From: Deltaproteobacteria bacterium
Lineage (GTDB): Bacteria; Myxococcota_A; UBA796; CAJQPC01
DNA: 9,845 nucleotides
Direction: 5' to 3'
Assembly (NCBI GenBank): GCA_016717595.1
Contig: JADKFE010000101.1
Location: 1-9,845, forward strand
Positions 1 through 7,302 of the stretch are shown here, one piece after another. Made by a program: the position numbers and the translations under genes. The notes beneath the pieces were generated by a model. That model was not told the origin of the DNA. It searched no databases and saw only the letters and a program-made list of their open reading frames with translations. Each line of letters starts with the position of its first letter. Positions within the stretch are counted from its first letter, which is position 1.

Positions 1-847
1 TGTTCTCGACGGTGCGGGCGAGGGACCCATCCTTCTTGTTGAACCACTTTCGCCCCGCGTCGCCCCAATACCAGCGGTGCAGATCGGGCTTTGAGGGCCA
101 GCGGCCGGTCTCCTTGAGCCGGGCGATCAGGACCTTGGCCTCGTCGCGCAGGGCGGGGTTCGGGTTGTCCGCGGCCTGCTCCATCAGCCGCAGGTAGAGC
201 TTGAGCGGCGCGAGGCGGCGGTTCAAGTAGTCCGCGGCTCGCTCGTCGTCTGCGCGCGGGACCTCACCCGGAAAGAGCGTCCGCCCGGTGTAGCGCGCGA
301 ACTTCGCCGGTCGCCCCGCCGCCTTCACGAAGGCCTCGACCACCGCGGGGTGGCCCAAGAGCCCGCGCAGGCGGGTGAGCTGGTCGTTGACCAGGGCGTT
401 CATCGGGTAGAGGATGATCGCCCGCAGGCCGCGCACCTTGAACGACGCTGGGCGCTCGACGGCCTCGACGTAGAGCTGGCTGAGCAGGGGCAAGAGGAAG
501 GTCTCGGTCTTGCCCGAGCCCGTGCCGGTCATGACGAGCAGGTCGTCGCCGTGGGTGAGCGTGCGCTCTAAGGCGTCGGACTGGTGCGCGTAGGGCGGGT
601 CAAACACGACCTTCTGCCTGCCGAGCGCCGTGAGCAAGGCCCGCGCGGGCGCCGGGATGTCCAGCGTGTCGAAGCGCCTCGGCGCGGTGTAGCGCGCGGT
701 GCTCTCCAGATAGGGCCGCTGGGCGATGGCGCGGTCCTCATGGAGCAGCGACCGCCGCAGCGCCACGAGCGCTGGATCGGAGATGTGGTAGGTCGCCTCG
801 ATGTACGCCGCGAGGCGCGACTGGTGCTCGTCAAGCTCAAAGTACAT
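1..847 (-). CDS. DruE/DrmA-like DEAD/DEAH-box helicase, N-terminal part (runs off left edge)
   Basis: The first 282 codons of a large superfamily 2 helicase; the rest lies left of the window. Visible helicase parts: a Q-motif-like YAHQSDALE (about residues 86-94), Walker A/motif I TGTGSGKT (107-114) followed by ETFLLPLL, and motif Ia ILYPMNALVNDQ (145-156). The DEAD/DEAH box and later motifs are not in view. The N-terminal pattern (ISDPALVALRRSLL, then RPYLEST near 44-50) and motif Ia of the form YPMNAL.NDQ are, from memory, typical of the large DUF1998-bearing defence helicases such as Druantia DruE, DISARM DrmA and relatives. I chose ATG at 847-845 because a GAGGAAG ribosome-binding site lies about 5 bases upstream and the preceding gene stops only 10 bases away, so the two form an operon. 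Expected role: ATP-driven nucleic acid unwinding or translocation in phage defence. The helicase call is firm; the exact family (DruE, DrmA or a dpd-cluster helicase) is inferred from the DruA neighbour. Confidence 0.85.
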   Translation of the reverse strand, partial: MYFELDEHQSRLAAYIEATYHISDPALVALRRSLLHEDRAIAQRPYLESTARYTAPRRFDTLDIPAPARALLTALGRQKVVFDPPYAHQSDALERTLTHGDDLLVMTGTGSGKTETFLLPLLSQLYVEAVERPASFKVRGLRAIILYPMNALVNDQLTRLRGLLGHPAVVEAFVKAAGRPAKFARYTGRTLFPGEVPRADDERAADYLNRRLAPLKLYLRLMEQAADNPNPALRDEAKVLIARLKETGRWPSKPDLHRWYWGDAGRKWFNKKDGSLARTVEN

Positions 848-857
848 GCTCACTTCC

Positions 858-1970
858 TCAATGGCGGAGTGAGCATATCCCAGCGCGATCTAGGTCGCAG
901 ACCCCGCAGGGCGAGGGCTCCTCGTGGGCGCAGTCCCGAGGCCGCGCCTTGCGGTTGAGCGCGCTCTGGCTGAGGTACATCGCCTGCTGCACGAGGCGCG
1001 GGTTGTACGGTCGAAGGCCGGGCTTGAGCGCGGAGAGGTCGATGCGCGCCGCCAAGGACAAGATAAACGCCCGCCGCGCGGCGTAGGTCCAGGGCCCGGC
1101 GAACTGAACCCGGCGCAAGAACAGGTCCACGTTGCTGTCGATGACGACGTAGCCCGACCAGTCGAGGCCCTCCGACCACGGCGCGAGGCCCGGGCTGAGG
1201 TCGGGGTTGGTCAGCATCGAGAGCGCCATCGCCGCGATCTTGTCGCTCACGCGCCACGACCGGCGGAGCATCGACTCCAGGCGCGCGGCGGCGTCGGCGG
1301 GATCCGTCGCCTCTTCCAGCGCCCGCTGGCGCAGCGCGGCGAGGTCGGCGACGCCGTGCTCCCGCAGGGTGAGCGCCAGGGAGGTCGGCACCTTGCCGAA
1401 GTGACCGTATCGTTTGAGCAGGACGGTGTGCCGCTTGAGGTCGCAGGGCGCGCCCGGCGAGGCCGCGCAGGTCCCCAGCGCGGTCTGGGGATCCTTGGTG
1501 AGATCACACTCGGTGAGCAAGGCGGCGAGGCTCCGGGCGCGGGGGCAAGGGTTGGCGTCCGCGGCGGCGAGGAGCGCGTCGGGGTCGGTGAGCGCGTCGG
1601 CGTCTTGGGCGGAGATCCCCCGCAGCACCCGCTCGATCTGGAGATCCGCCCGGCGCTGAAACATCGTCGTGGCGACGAGCAGGCGGAACAGGGCGCGCGG
1701 CTCCCCGGCGGCCAGGGCCTCGGGGCGCACGGCGAAGGCGCCTACACGCTCGGGATCGCAGAACATCCGCGCCACGCCGGGGTCGTCCGGGGTGTCGTGG
1801 TACAGCCGCAGATACCAGGCCGTCGCGGCGAGGGTCGCGTCGAGCTGGGCGGGCGTCGGGGTGGGCGGCTCGGCGGGCAGACGGCGCTCGGGAGGCCAGC
1901 GGGCCACGGCGGGAGGGGGTTTTGCGGGAGCGCGTCTAACCCGGTCAGGACGCGGCGCACGCGCGCCCAC
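858..1970 (-). CDS. HhH-GPD/endonuclease III-like protein with C-terminal four-cysteine (Fe-S type) cluster
   Basis: Product of up to 370 residues, probably a divergent DNA glycosylase/AP lyase. A helical segment ALFRLLVATTMFQRRADLQ (about 93-111) matches the layout of the EndoIII LL..LLS.Q.TD region. RVSDKIAAMALSML (240-253) lies where EndoIII has its helix-hairpin-helix GVGRKTA, with Lys244 in the catalytic-lysine place. VVIDSNVDLFLRR (275-287) resembles the VDTH..RV segment, with Asp278 as candidate catalytic acid. Lys-Asp spacing is 34 residues, against 18 in E. coli Nth (K120/D138), so a loop insertion must be assumed. The C terminus has Cys347, 355, 358 and 366 (C-x7-C-x2-C-x7-C), close to the EndoIII 4Fe-4S pattern C-x6-C-x2-C-x5-C. 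Four more cysteines (142, 155, 168, 176) lie in the middle. The start is uncertain: GTG at 1970 has no clear ribosome-binding site, and GTG at 1907 is an alternative that drops a Pro/Arg-rich head. It is the first gene of the leftward operon, ahead of the helicase. The fold call is inference from pattern, not alignment. Confidence 0.68.
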   Translation of the reverse strand: MGARAPRPDRVRRAPAKPPPAVARWPPERRLPAEPPTPTPAQLDATLAATAWYLRLYHDTPDDPGVARMFCDPERVGAFAVRPEALAAGEPRALFRLLVATTMFQRRADLQIERVLRGISAQDADALTDPDALLAAADANPCPRARSLAALLTECDLTKDPQTALGTCAASPGAPCDLKRHTVLLKRYGHFGKVPTSLALTLREHGVADLAALRQRALEEATDPADAAARLESMLRRSWRVSDKIAAMALSMLTNPDLSPGLAPWSEGLDWSGYVVIDSNVDLFLRRVQFAGPWTYAARRAFILSLAARIDLSALKPGLRPYNPRLVQQAMYLSQSALNRKARPRDCAHEEPSPCGVCDLDRAGICSLRH

Positions 1971-2041
1971 GTTGGCCGAGAGGCCCGGCGTCGGATACCC
2001 ACGGGGGCCGACACGCCCCGCACCTTTGGCTCAAGCGACGA
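1971..2041. promoter_or_regulatory. Divergent intergenic region, probable promoters for both operons
   Basis: This 71-base spacer separates the outward-facing starts of the glycosylase-like gene and the druA-like gene, so both operons' promoters must lie here or in the ends of the genes. It grows to about 134 bases if the leftward gene starts at GTG 1907. A weak candidate -35/-10 pair for the rightward operon is TTGGCC (1972-1977) and GGATAC (1993-1998), but the 15-base spacing is short. No convincing ribosome-binding site precedes ATG 2042. I see no clear operator palindrome or terminator. Confidence 0.35.
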
Positions 2042-4282
2042 ATGCCCGAGACGCCGACCGAAAAGCGCAACGTCCTCTTGCTGCCCATCCAGATCGATCA
2101 CCCGCCGACGGGGGGGCTGGTCGTGCGGGTGGTTGAGCTGCTTGAGCTAGAGCGCATGGAGCGCGCGCTCGGCGTCGCCCGCGGCCTCCAGGCCCCCGTC
2201 GAGGGCCCAGCGGACGACCCCGAGCTCATCGAGCTTCGCCTCCAGCGCCTGCGCGGCGCCGCGCTGAGCCGCGCGCTCATCGACCTCGTCAGCGCGGGCT
2301 GGCGGGTCCACCTGGAGGGCGGCAAAGACATCATCGCCCGCTCCCCAGACTTTCAGGGCGCCGCCGCCGGGGACGTCGCGCAGCAGAAGAAGATCAAGGA
2401 CCAGGTCCGGCAGGCCATGAGCGCGCGGGTGCGGGAGCAGGTCCAGTCGTCGAGCACGGTGAACCTCGTGGACGAGGTCGAGAACGGCCCGGGCGGCGGC
2501 GTGCGCGCGGTGATCGCCGACGGCGCCCGGCTCGCCCAGGCCCTCGCCCGAGACGGCGCCGAGGCGGTCAAGCCGCGCCTTGAGCTCGCCCGCCGTGAGG
2601 ACGGCCTCGACCCGACGAGCGGGGTGAGCCGCTACGCGCTCTTTCGGTACCTCCGCTTCTACTGGTCGTTCCCCTTCGGCGACACGCCGGGGCGCAGCCT
2701 GCCGATCCTCATCCGCGACGACGGCCAGCCCGGCGCGCCGATCTGCGGCCTGCTCTGCCTCGCGAGCCCCGTGCTGCGGCTCACCGCCCGCGACGACGCG
2801 CTGGGGCTCACCCCGGCCTGGCTTGAGGCCGTCGTCGCTGGGCTCGACCTCCCCGCGCTGCCTGAAGACCACGCCGCCCGTCGTGGTGCCCTGCGGGCGC
2901 ACTTCAGCGCGCTCGGCGTCACCCTCGCCAGCGCTCGGGAGAAGCGCCGCGGCGGGCCCACCTTCGAGCAGATCTGCGAGGATCTCGCGCTCCTGCTGGG
3001 CCTCGGCGACGTGGCCCCCAGCGCCCTTCCGCCGACCCTCGCCGCCCTTCCGCCCGCCCGCCTGCTCGCGGCCCGGGACGACGCGGCGCGGCGGATCGCC
3101 TCGGATCTTGTCCAGGAGCTCCGCGACGCGATCGGACGCATCCAGCTCGACGGCCTCAACCTCACCCTCGATGACGCGCTCCAGGCGCCTGAGGCCCACC
3201 AGGAGGCCCTCCGTGAGCTCGGGGAGCAGGCGCGTAAGGACTGGCAGGCGCTCCGCGGCGAGGAGCAGCGGGCGCGGGCCGGGGTCATCGGCGTCAACGA
3301 CGAGATCCGGGCGCTGCGGGTGGAGTCCAACGAGGCGCTGTTCAAGAAGAAGCGCGCGCTCCAGCTCGCGGCGCTGCTCAAGGCCTGGGAGGGCGCCCGC
3401 CCCCTCGACGTCGCGCTGCGTGAGGGTGCGAGCGTGATGGCGGCGCTCAAGGCGCAGGCGCTGGGCGCTGGGCTCGGCGATGCGCTCCTCCAGCGGAAGG
3501 TGCGCATCGCCGCCTCCCAGATCGCCGACGTCTCCCTCTGCGGCGCGATCCCGCCCTACAACCACCTCCTCGGCGGCAAGCTCGCGGCGCTCCTCGCGCT
3601 CTCCGCCGACGCCGCCCAGCTCTACCATCAGGTCTACGCCGACCGCGCCTCGACCATCCAGTCCCGCATGTCCGGCGAGGACGTGGTGCGGCCGACGGAG
3701 CTGCTCGCGCTCACCACGACGAGCTTCTACGAGGTGGGCAGCGCCCAGTACGCCCGGCTGCGCCTGCCCGCGGCGCTCGGCGGGTTCACCTGGCGGGAGG
3801 TCGGTCGCTCGCGGGGGAACGGGTCGCTGCACCTCTCCCGGGAGACGGGCGAGCTGCTCTCGGCGCTGCTCGTGGCCGCGCGGGGGCACAAGCTCATCAC
3901 GAGCACCTTCGGCGAGGGCCCGTCTGAGCGGCTGCGGAAGCTGCGCGAGGGGCTCCACGAGCTCGGGCTGCCCGCCGATGAGCTGCTCCAGCACGGGATG
4001 CCCCGGCGTGTGCTCGTCGCGCCGCTCTCGCCGCTCACCCGCCCCGGCGCCCGGGGAGAGGCGGCGGCGCACCACACCCGCGGCCCGAGCGCGGCGTCGA
4101 TCGCGGCGGAGTGGCGGTCCCGCTGGCTCACGCCGAGGCTTGAGGCGCTCTTGGCCTCAGACGCGCTCCAGGAGGCGAGCCCCGACGCCCTGCTGCTCAG
4201 CGCGCGCTTCCCCGAGGAGCTCCGCGCCGCCCGCGCCGAGGCCGCGCCCGCGCGCCCCCCGACCGCCGAGGAGACCCCATGA
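2042..4282 (+). CDS. druA: DruA-family (DUF4338) protein, long form
   Basis: A 746-residue protein. The strongest signature is in the second half: ISDV-type segment QIADVSLCGAIPPYN (493-507), then LLGGKLAALLALS (509-521), SRMSGEDVVRP (541-551), LALTTTSFYEVGSAQY (555-570) and FGEGPSERLRKLREGL (623-638). I recognise these as hallmark blocks of DUF4338, the family renamed after Druantia protein DruA. An earlier block, GAPICGLLCLASPVLRLTARD (231-251; here quoted in two parts: GAPICGLLCLA and SPVLRLTARD), matches its G..G..S...L.ARD strand region. Between the two lies a roughly 230-residue charged helical stretch (about 256-485), probably coiled coil near 380-440. The tail from about 728 is Ala/Pro-rich. 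The molecular activity of DruA is unknown; in Druantia it is needed for anti-phage defence. It is first in the rightward operon, and its TGA overlaps the next ATG (ATGA at 4279-4282). The start at ATG 2042 rests on codon usage, since no clear ribosome-binding site is seen. The family call is from memory and the symbol is family-level. Confidence 0.82.
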   Translation: MPETPTEKRNVLLLPIQIDHPPTGGLVVRVVELLELERMERALGVARGLQAPVEGPADDPELIELRLQRLRGAALSRALIDLVSAGWRVHLEGGKDIIARSPDFQGAAAGDVAQQKKIKDQVRQAMSARVREQVQSSSTVNLVDEVENGPGGGVRAVIADGARLAQALARDGAEAVKPRLELARREDGLDPTSGVSRYALFRYLRFYWSFPFGDTPGRSLPILIRDDGQPGAPICGLLCLASPVLRLTARDDALGLTPAWLEAVVAGLDLPALPEDHAARRGALRAHFSALGVTLASAREKRRGGPTFEQICEDLALLLGLGDVAPSALPPTLAALPPARLLAARDDAARRIASDLVQELRDAIGRIQLDGLNLTLDDALQAPEAHQEALRELGEQARKDWQALRGEEQRARAGVIGVNDEIRALRVESNEALFKKKRALQLAALLKAWEGARPLDVALREGASVMAALKAQALGAGLGDALLQRKVRIAASQIADVSLCGAIPPYNHLLGGKLAALLALSADAAQLYHQVYADRASTIQSRMSGEDVVRPTELLALTTTSFYEVGSAQYARLRLPAALGGFTWREVGRSRGNGSLHLSRETGELLSALLVAARGHKLITSTFGEGPSERLRKLREGLHELGLPADELLQHGMPRRVLVAPLSPLTRPGARGEAAAHHTRGPSAASIAAEWRSRWLTPRLEALLASDALQEASPDALLLSARFPEELRAARAEAAPARPPTAEETP

Positions 4283-5913
4283 GCTACGAGCGGCTGCGCG
4301 GCCTCTACCTCGGCCTGACCTCCAACGCCGACCTCACGACGGACCACGAGCGCCACGTGCTCCACGTCCCCACCAAGCTCGACGAGCTCGTGCCGCGCTG
4401 GCTCGCCGAGGGCAAGGACGTCACGCTCACGGGCAACCCTGGCGACGGCAAGTCCCACCTCGCGCGGCGGCTCGTGGGTAAGAAGCTCACCGGGGCCGCC
4501 GAGGTGATCCTCGATCTCTCCGCGACGCCGACCCCGACGGTCTTGGGCCGCTGGGGCGCCGCCGTCGCCGAGGGTCGCCCGACGCTCTTGTGCGCCAACG
4601 AGGGCCCGCTCAAGGCGCTCCTGCCCGAGCTGCGCGCGGCGGGCGGCGCGCTCGCGCGGCGCGGGCTCTCCCTCGCGGCGCAGCTCAACCGCCTCACCGT
4701 GAGCCGCCCCGAGGAGCTCGCCGCGCGCCCCGAGGAGCTCCTGCTGGTCGATCTCGCCGACCGCGACCTCCTCGACGCCAACCTCATCCGCCGCGCCCTC
4801 CAGCACCTCTGCCTGCCCGAGCACCTCCCGCCGCACGCCCGCGCCGACGAGCTCTCGTCCGGGCGCAACCTGCGCCTGTTCATGGAGAGCGACGTCGCCC
4901 GCGACCGCCTCGCGCGCCTGCTCGTGGCCGCCGGGGCCCGGCTGCGTCGCCACGTCACGTTCCGCCAGCTCTGGGGCGCCCTCGCCTACACCATCACCGC
5001 GGGCAAGCCCATGAGCGCGCTCCTGGCGGAGCTCAGGGGCGGGGAGGCGCTGGGCTCTCTGCCGCTGGACCACCTCACGAGCGGCGAGGGCCAGCTTGAG
5101 CTGCTCGACGCCGCCCGGCGCTGGGCCGACCCCGCGACCGTCGCCGCGCCCGCGCTGGACGAGGCGCTGTGGCTCGACGGTCGCCCCCCTCGCGCGGACG
5201 GCGACTGGCTCACCGATCGCACGACCTTCAAGATCGAGTCCCCCGCGCGGCTGTGGGCCGCCGGTCATCACGCCGAGGCGCTGCGCCGCATGGCCTCGCT
5301 GAAGCGGATCGTCGCCTTGGCCCACGAGGCCGGCGAGGCGCTGATCTCCGCCGTCGTCGAGGGCGACCAGTCCGTGCCCTCACGCTTCGGAGACGAGGCG
5401 CTGCTCCAGCGCGCGCTCACCGGCCTGCGGCGCCTCTTCGTCTCGCCGCGTGACGAGGTCGGCGCCCCGGGCTGGCTGGTCGCGGGCCTGCCGCTGTGGT
5501 GCGGTCACAGCTACCAAGACGAGCCCGCCGAGGAGCGCCCCCACGTCGCCGTCGCCGTGATCGCCGCCGACGCGCTCCGCGTGCTGCGCCCCGTCCAGGC
5601 ACCGTGGCTTGGCGAGGCCCTCGGCCGGCCGCCCGAGGTCGCGTGGCTGGAGCACGCCCCGTCGCGGGTGACCCTGCGCCTCGACGCCCAGCTCCTCGAC
5701 GTCTTGGGGCGCGCGGCGGACAGCGACGGCCCGATGCCCGTGCCCGAGCCGGTCCAGCGCTTCCTCGCGCGGCTGAGCGGCTGGGAGGAGGCGCAGCCGC
5801 GGGCGGCGGAGAGCCCGTTCGTGGTGATCGAGCGCCCGCGGGGCGCGCTGATGAGCGACGGGCTCGTGCTCGACGCGACGACCTCGGAGGCGCGATATGC
5901 CGCTCGACGTTGA
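4279..5913 (+). CDS. P-loop ATPase (AAA-like; DptF-like in size and position)
   Basis: A 544-residue soluble protein with a clear Walker A, TGNPGDGKSH (51-60), after a short N-terminal segment containing VLHVPTKLDELV. Two strands follow that could carry the next ATPase motifs: PTLLCANEGPL (101-111) and ELLLVDLADRD (153-163, hydrophobic strand ending in Asp, a Walker B candidate). RHVTFRQLWGALAYTITAG (224-242) looks like the helical lid region found after AAA cores. The C-terminal half (about 260-544) is helical and not recognised. The start at ATG 4279 overlaps the previous stop by four bases and has a GAGGAG site about 5 bases upstream, so translation is likely coupled to druA. Its stop lies inside the start region of the next gene. 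It probably powers or gates the neighbouring proteins. Its length and its place before a ~468-residue and a very large protein resemble DptF of the phosphorothioate-dependent restriction module, but I cannot confirm homology by reading. Other STAND/AAA defence ATPases remain possible. Confidence 0.8.
   Translation: MSYERLRGLYLGLTSNADLTTDHERHVLHVPTKLDELVPRWLAEGKDVTLTGNPGDGKSHLARRLVGKKLTGAAEVILDLSATPTPTVLGRWGAAVAEGRPTLLCANEGPLKALLPELRAAGGALARRGLSLAAQLNRLTVSRPEELAARPEELLLVDLADRDLLDANLIRRALQHLCLPEHLPPHARADELSSGRNLRLFMESDVARDRLARLLVAAGARLRRHVTFRQLWGALAYTITAGKPMSALLAELRGGEALGSLPLDHLTSGEGQLELLDAARRWADPATVAAPALDEALWLDGRPPRADGDWLTDRTTFKIESPARLWAAGHHAEALRRMASLKRIVALAHEAGEALISAVVEGDQSVPSRFGDEALLQRALTGLRRLFVSPRDEVGAPGWLVAGLPLWCGHSYQDEPAEERPHVAVAVIAADALRVLRPVQAPWLGEALGRPPEVAWLEHAPSRVTLRLDAQLLDVLGRAADSDGPMPVPEPVQRFLARLSGWEEAQPRAAESPFVVIERPRGALMSDGLVLDATTSEARYAARR
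5886..5890 (+). promoter_or_regulatory. Ribosome-binding site that decides the start of the next gene
   Basis: GGAGG lies 6 bases before ATG 5897, the best Shine-Dalgarno match on the plus strand of this window. It sits inside the end of the ATPase gene and argues that the next protein starts at 5897, not at the in-frame GTG 5965, which has no comparable site. The consequence is a frame change near 5962-5965. Confidence 0.65.
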
Positions 5914-7302
5914 GGCCCGCGCCCTGCGCTTGGCGCTGATGGGCGAGACGGGAACGAGCCTGGGGTGTTCCAGCTCGTGCTCGGCCACACGACCGGGACG
6001 ACGGTGATCAAGGGCGTTCACGTCATGAACGACCTCGCCCAGCTCATCGTCGGCGGCGTGCCCCAGCACAAGGGCGACCTCATGGCCCGGGTGATCCGCG
6101 AGGACGTTGGGCGCGAGGAGGACCACTCCGACGCCTCGCTGCGCTCCACCCCTGGGCTCGGCGAGGTGTACGCCCGCGCCGTGCCGCTGACGCTCTCCCC
6201 CCGGGAGCGCTCGCGGCTGCGGCGGGCTCTGGGCGCGGTGTTCAACCACGACGGCGGCGTCTACAAGCCCAGCTCAGGCATGGCCTCAGGCCTCGCGACC
6301 CACCGCGCGCTGCTCGGTGAGGAGGGCTTCCGCCGCTTCCAGCTCGGCGCGCTCTTGTTCCGGCTCCTCGGCGAGCCCGGCCGCGCGCGGCTCAACACCC
6401 TGCTGACGACGGCGGACGATCCCGTCTCTCGCCTGCTCACGCCGCTGTTGTACGACGCGCCCCTGAGCCCCCGGGTCGCGCCTGAGGCCGCCGAGCCGCC
6501 GTCGCCCTTTGACCTCGCCGTCGGCCGGCGCCTCACCGCGCTCCTCGCCCACCCCCTGAGCAAGCCCGCGCTGCTGCGCGCCCTGCTGCTGGGCGCCACC
6601 CTGCTGATCACCCTGCGCGCCCTCGGCGTCGGCTGCCCCGACGGGCGCCCCGCGGCGCTGGCGACGGTCACCCTAGACGAGGGCGGCGCCGTGCCCCTGC
6701 GCGCGGCGGCGGCGCAGAGCTTCAAGCGTGGGCTCATCCGCCTCGACGAGCGCCTCGCCCGGGCCTTGGCGACGCACCCCGCCCTGATCCGGGCCTGGGG
6801 CCGCCCCGCCGCGAGCGGCGACGAGCGCGTCCCCCTCGGTCAGGAGCTCAAGACCCTCGACGAGGCCGCCCCGGTGATGCTCCGCGCGGCGCGGACCCAC
6901 CGCTGGGTGGGAGAGCGGGACGTCTACTGGCCTGAAGAGTTCCTCGCCGCGCTCGGCCGGAAGGCGGGGTGCATCCAGCCGCGCACCGACCGCGCGGGCT
7001 GGGGCAAGCGCCTCGCGCTCACGGGAGATCTGATCGAGGTGCTGCTGCTCATGTACACCGAGCCCGACGGGCCGCCGGTCCCATGGCGGACGCTGTGGGA
7101 GCAGATCGCGGCGGAGCTGGGCCTCGTGATCGGCGTGAACGCCCACCGCGACGCCGAGCTGCTCGACGCGGCCGGGGTGGCGCACGTCTCCCAGGACGCC
7201 CTTGAGGAGAACGGAGAGGCGGCGCTGGAGCTGGCCGTGCGGCGGGGCCTCGCGCGCCGGCTGCCCGACAGCGACGCCGAGGCGGGAGGGTCATTGACAT
7301 GA
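5897..7302 (+). CDS. Unrecognised ~468-residue protein, frame broken near its start (possible DptG-position protein)
   Basis: The uninterrupted frame is GTG 5965 to TGA 7302 (445 residues), but the natural start is probably ATG 5897. That ATG has GGAGG 6 bases upstream and overlaps the ATPase stop; it reads MPLDVEARALRLALMGET before running out of frame. Adding one G to the GGGG run at 5962-5965 joins the halves (..GTSLG-VFQLVLGHTTG..), giving about 468 residues. I do not recognise the family. Visible: a conserved-looking start (GHTTGTTVIKGVHVMNDLAQ), a helical middle with a hydrophobic stretch (about 199-224 of the 445-residue form) more likely buried helices than membrane, and a C-terminal part (about 347-430) with LALTGDLIEVLLLMY and LWEQIAAELGLVIGV that could be a winged-helix domain. 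Its TGA overlaps the next ATG (ATGA, 7299-7302). In place and size it corresponds to DptG of DptFGH, a positional analogy only. Confidence 0.72.

Noticed and set aside
12..197. Short plus-strand open frame at the left end
   Set aside because: Opposite the helicase gene, whose minus-strand frame is open and bears motifs; no independent support.
924..2150. Open frame of 408 codons on the plus strand opposite the glycosylase-like gene
   Set aside because: Arg/Gly-rich shadow. It crosses the divergent spacer and the start of the DruA gene, and the minus-strand reading has the Fe-S and HhH-like motifs.
2147..4075. Long open frame (642 codons) on the minus strand
   Set aside because: Antisense shadow of the DruA-family gene. 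High GC leaves few stop codons in opposite frames, the peptide is Arg/Gly/Glu/Leu-rich low complexity, and the plus frame has recognisable DUF4338 blocks.
3727..5325. Open frame of 532 codons on the minus strand
   Set aside because: Antisense to two well-supported genes, with no domain signal and shadow-like composition.
5965..5967. GTG as the true start of the ~468-residue protein
   Set aside because: No good ribosome-binding site, and it leaves a 51-base gap in an otherwise overlapping operon. ATG 5897 with GGAGG is better if one base is restored.
6559..6636. Hydrophobic stretch in the ~468-residue protein as a membrane segment
   Set aside because: It contains Lys and several Arg and lies within a helical soluble-looking region. 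I read it as packed helices.
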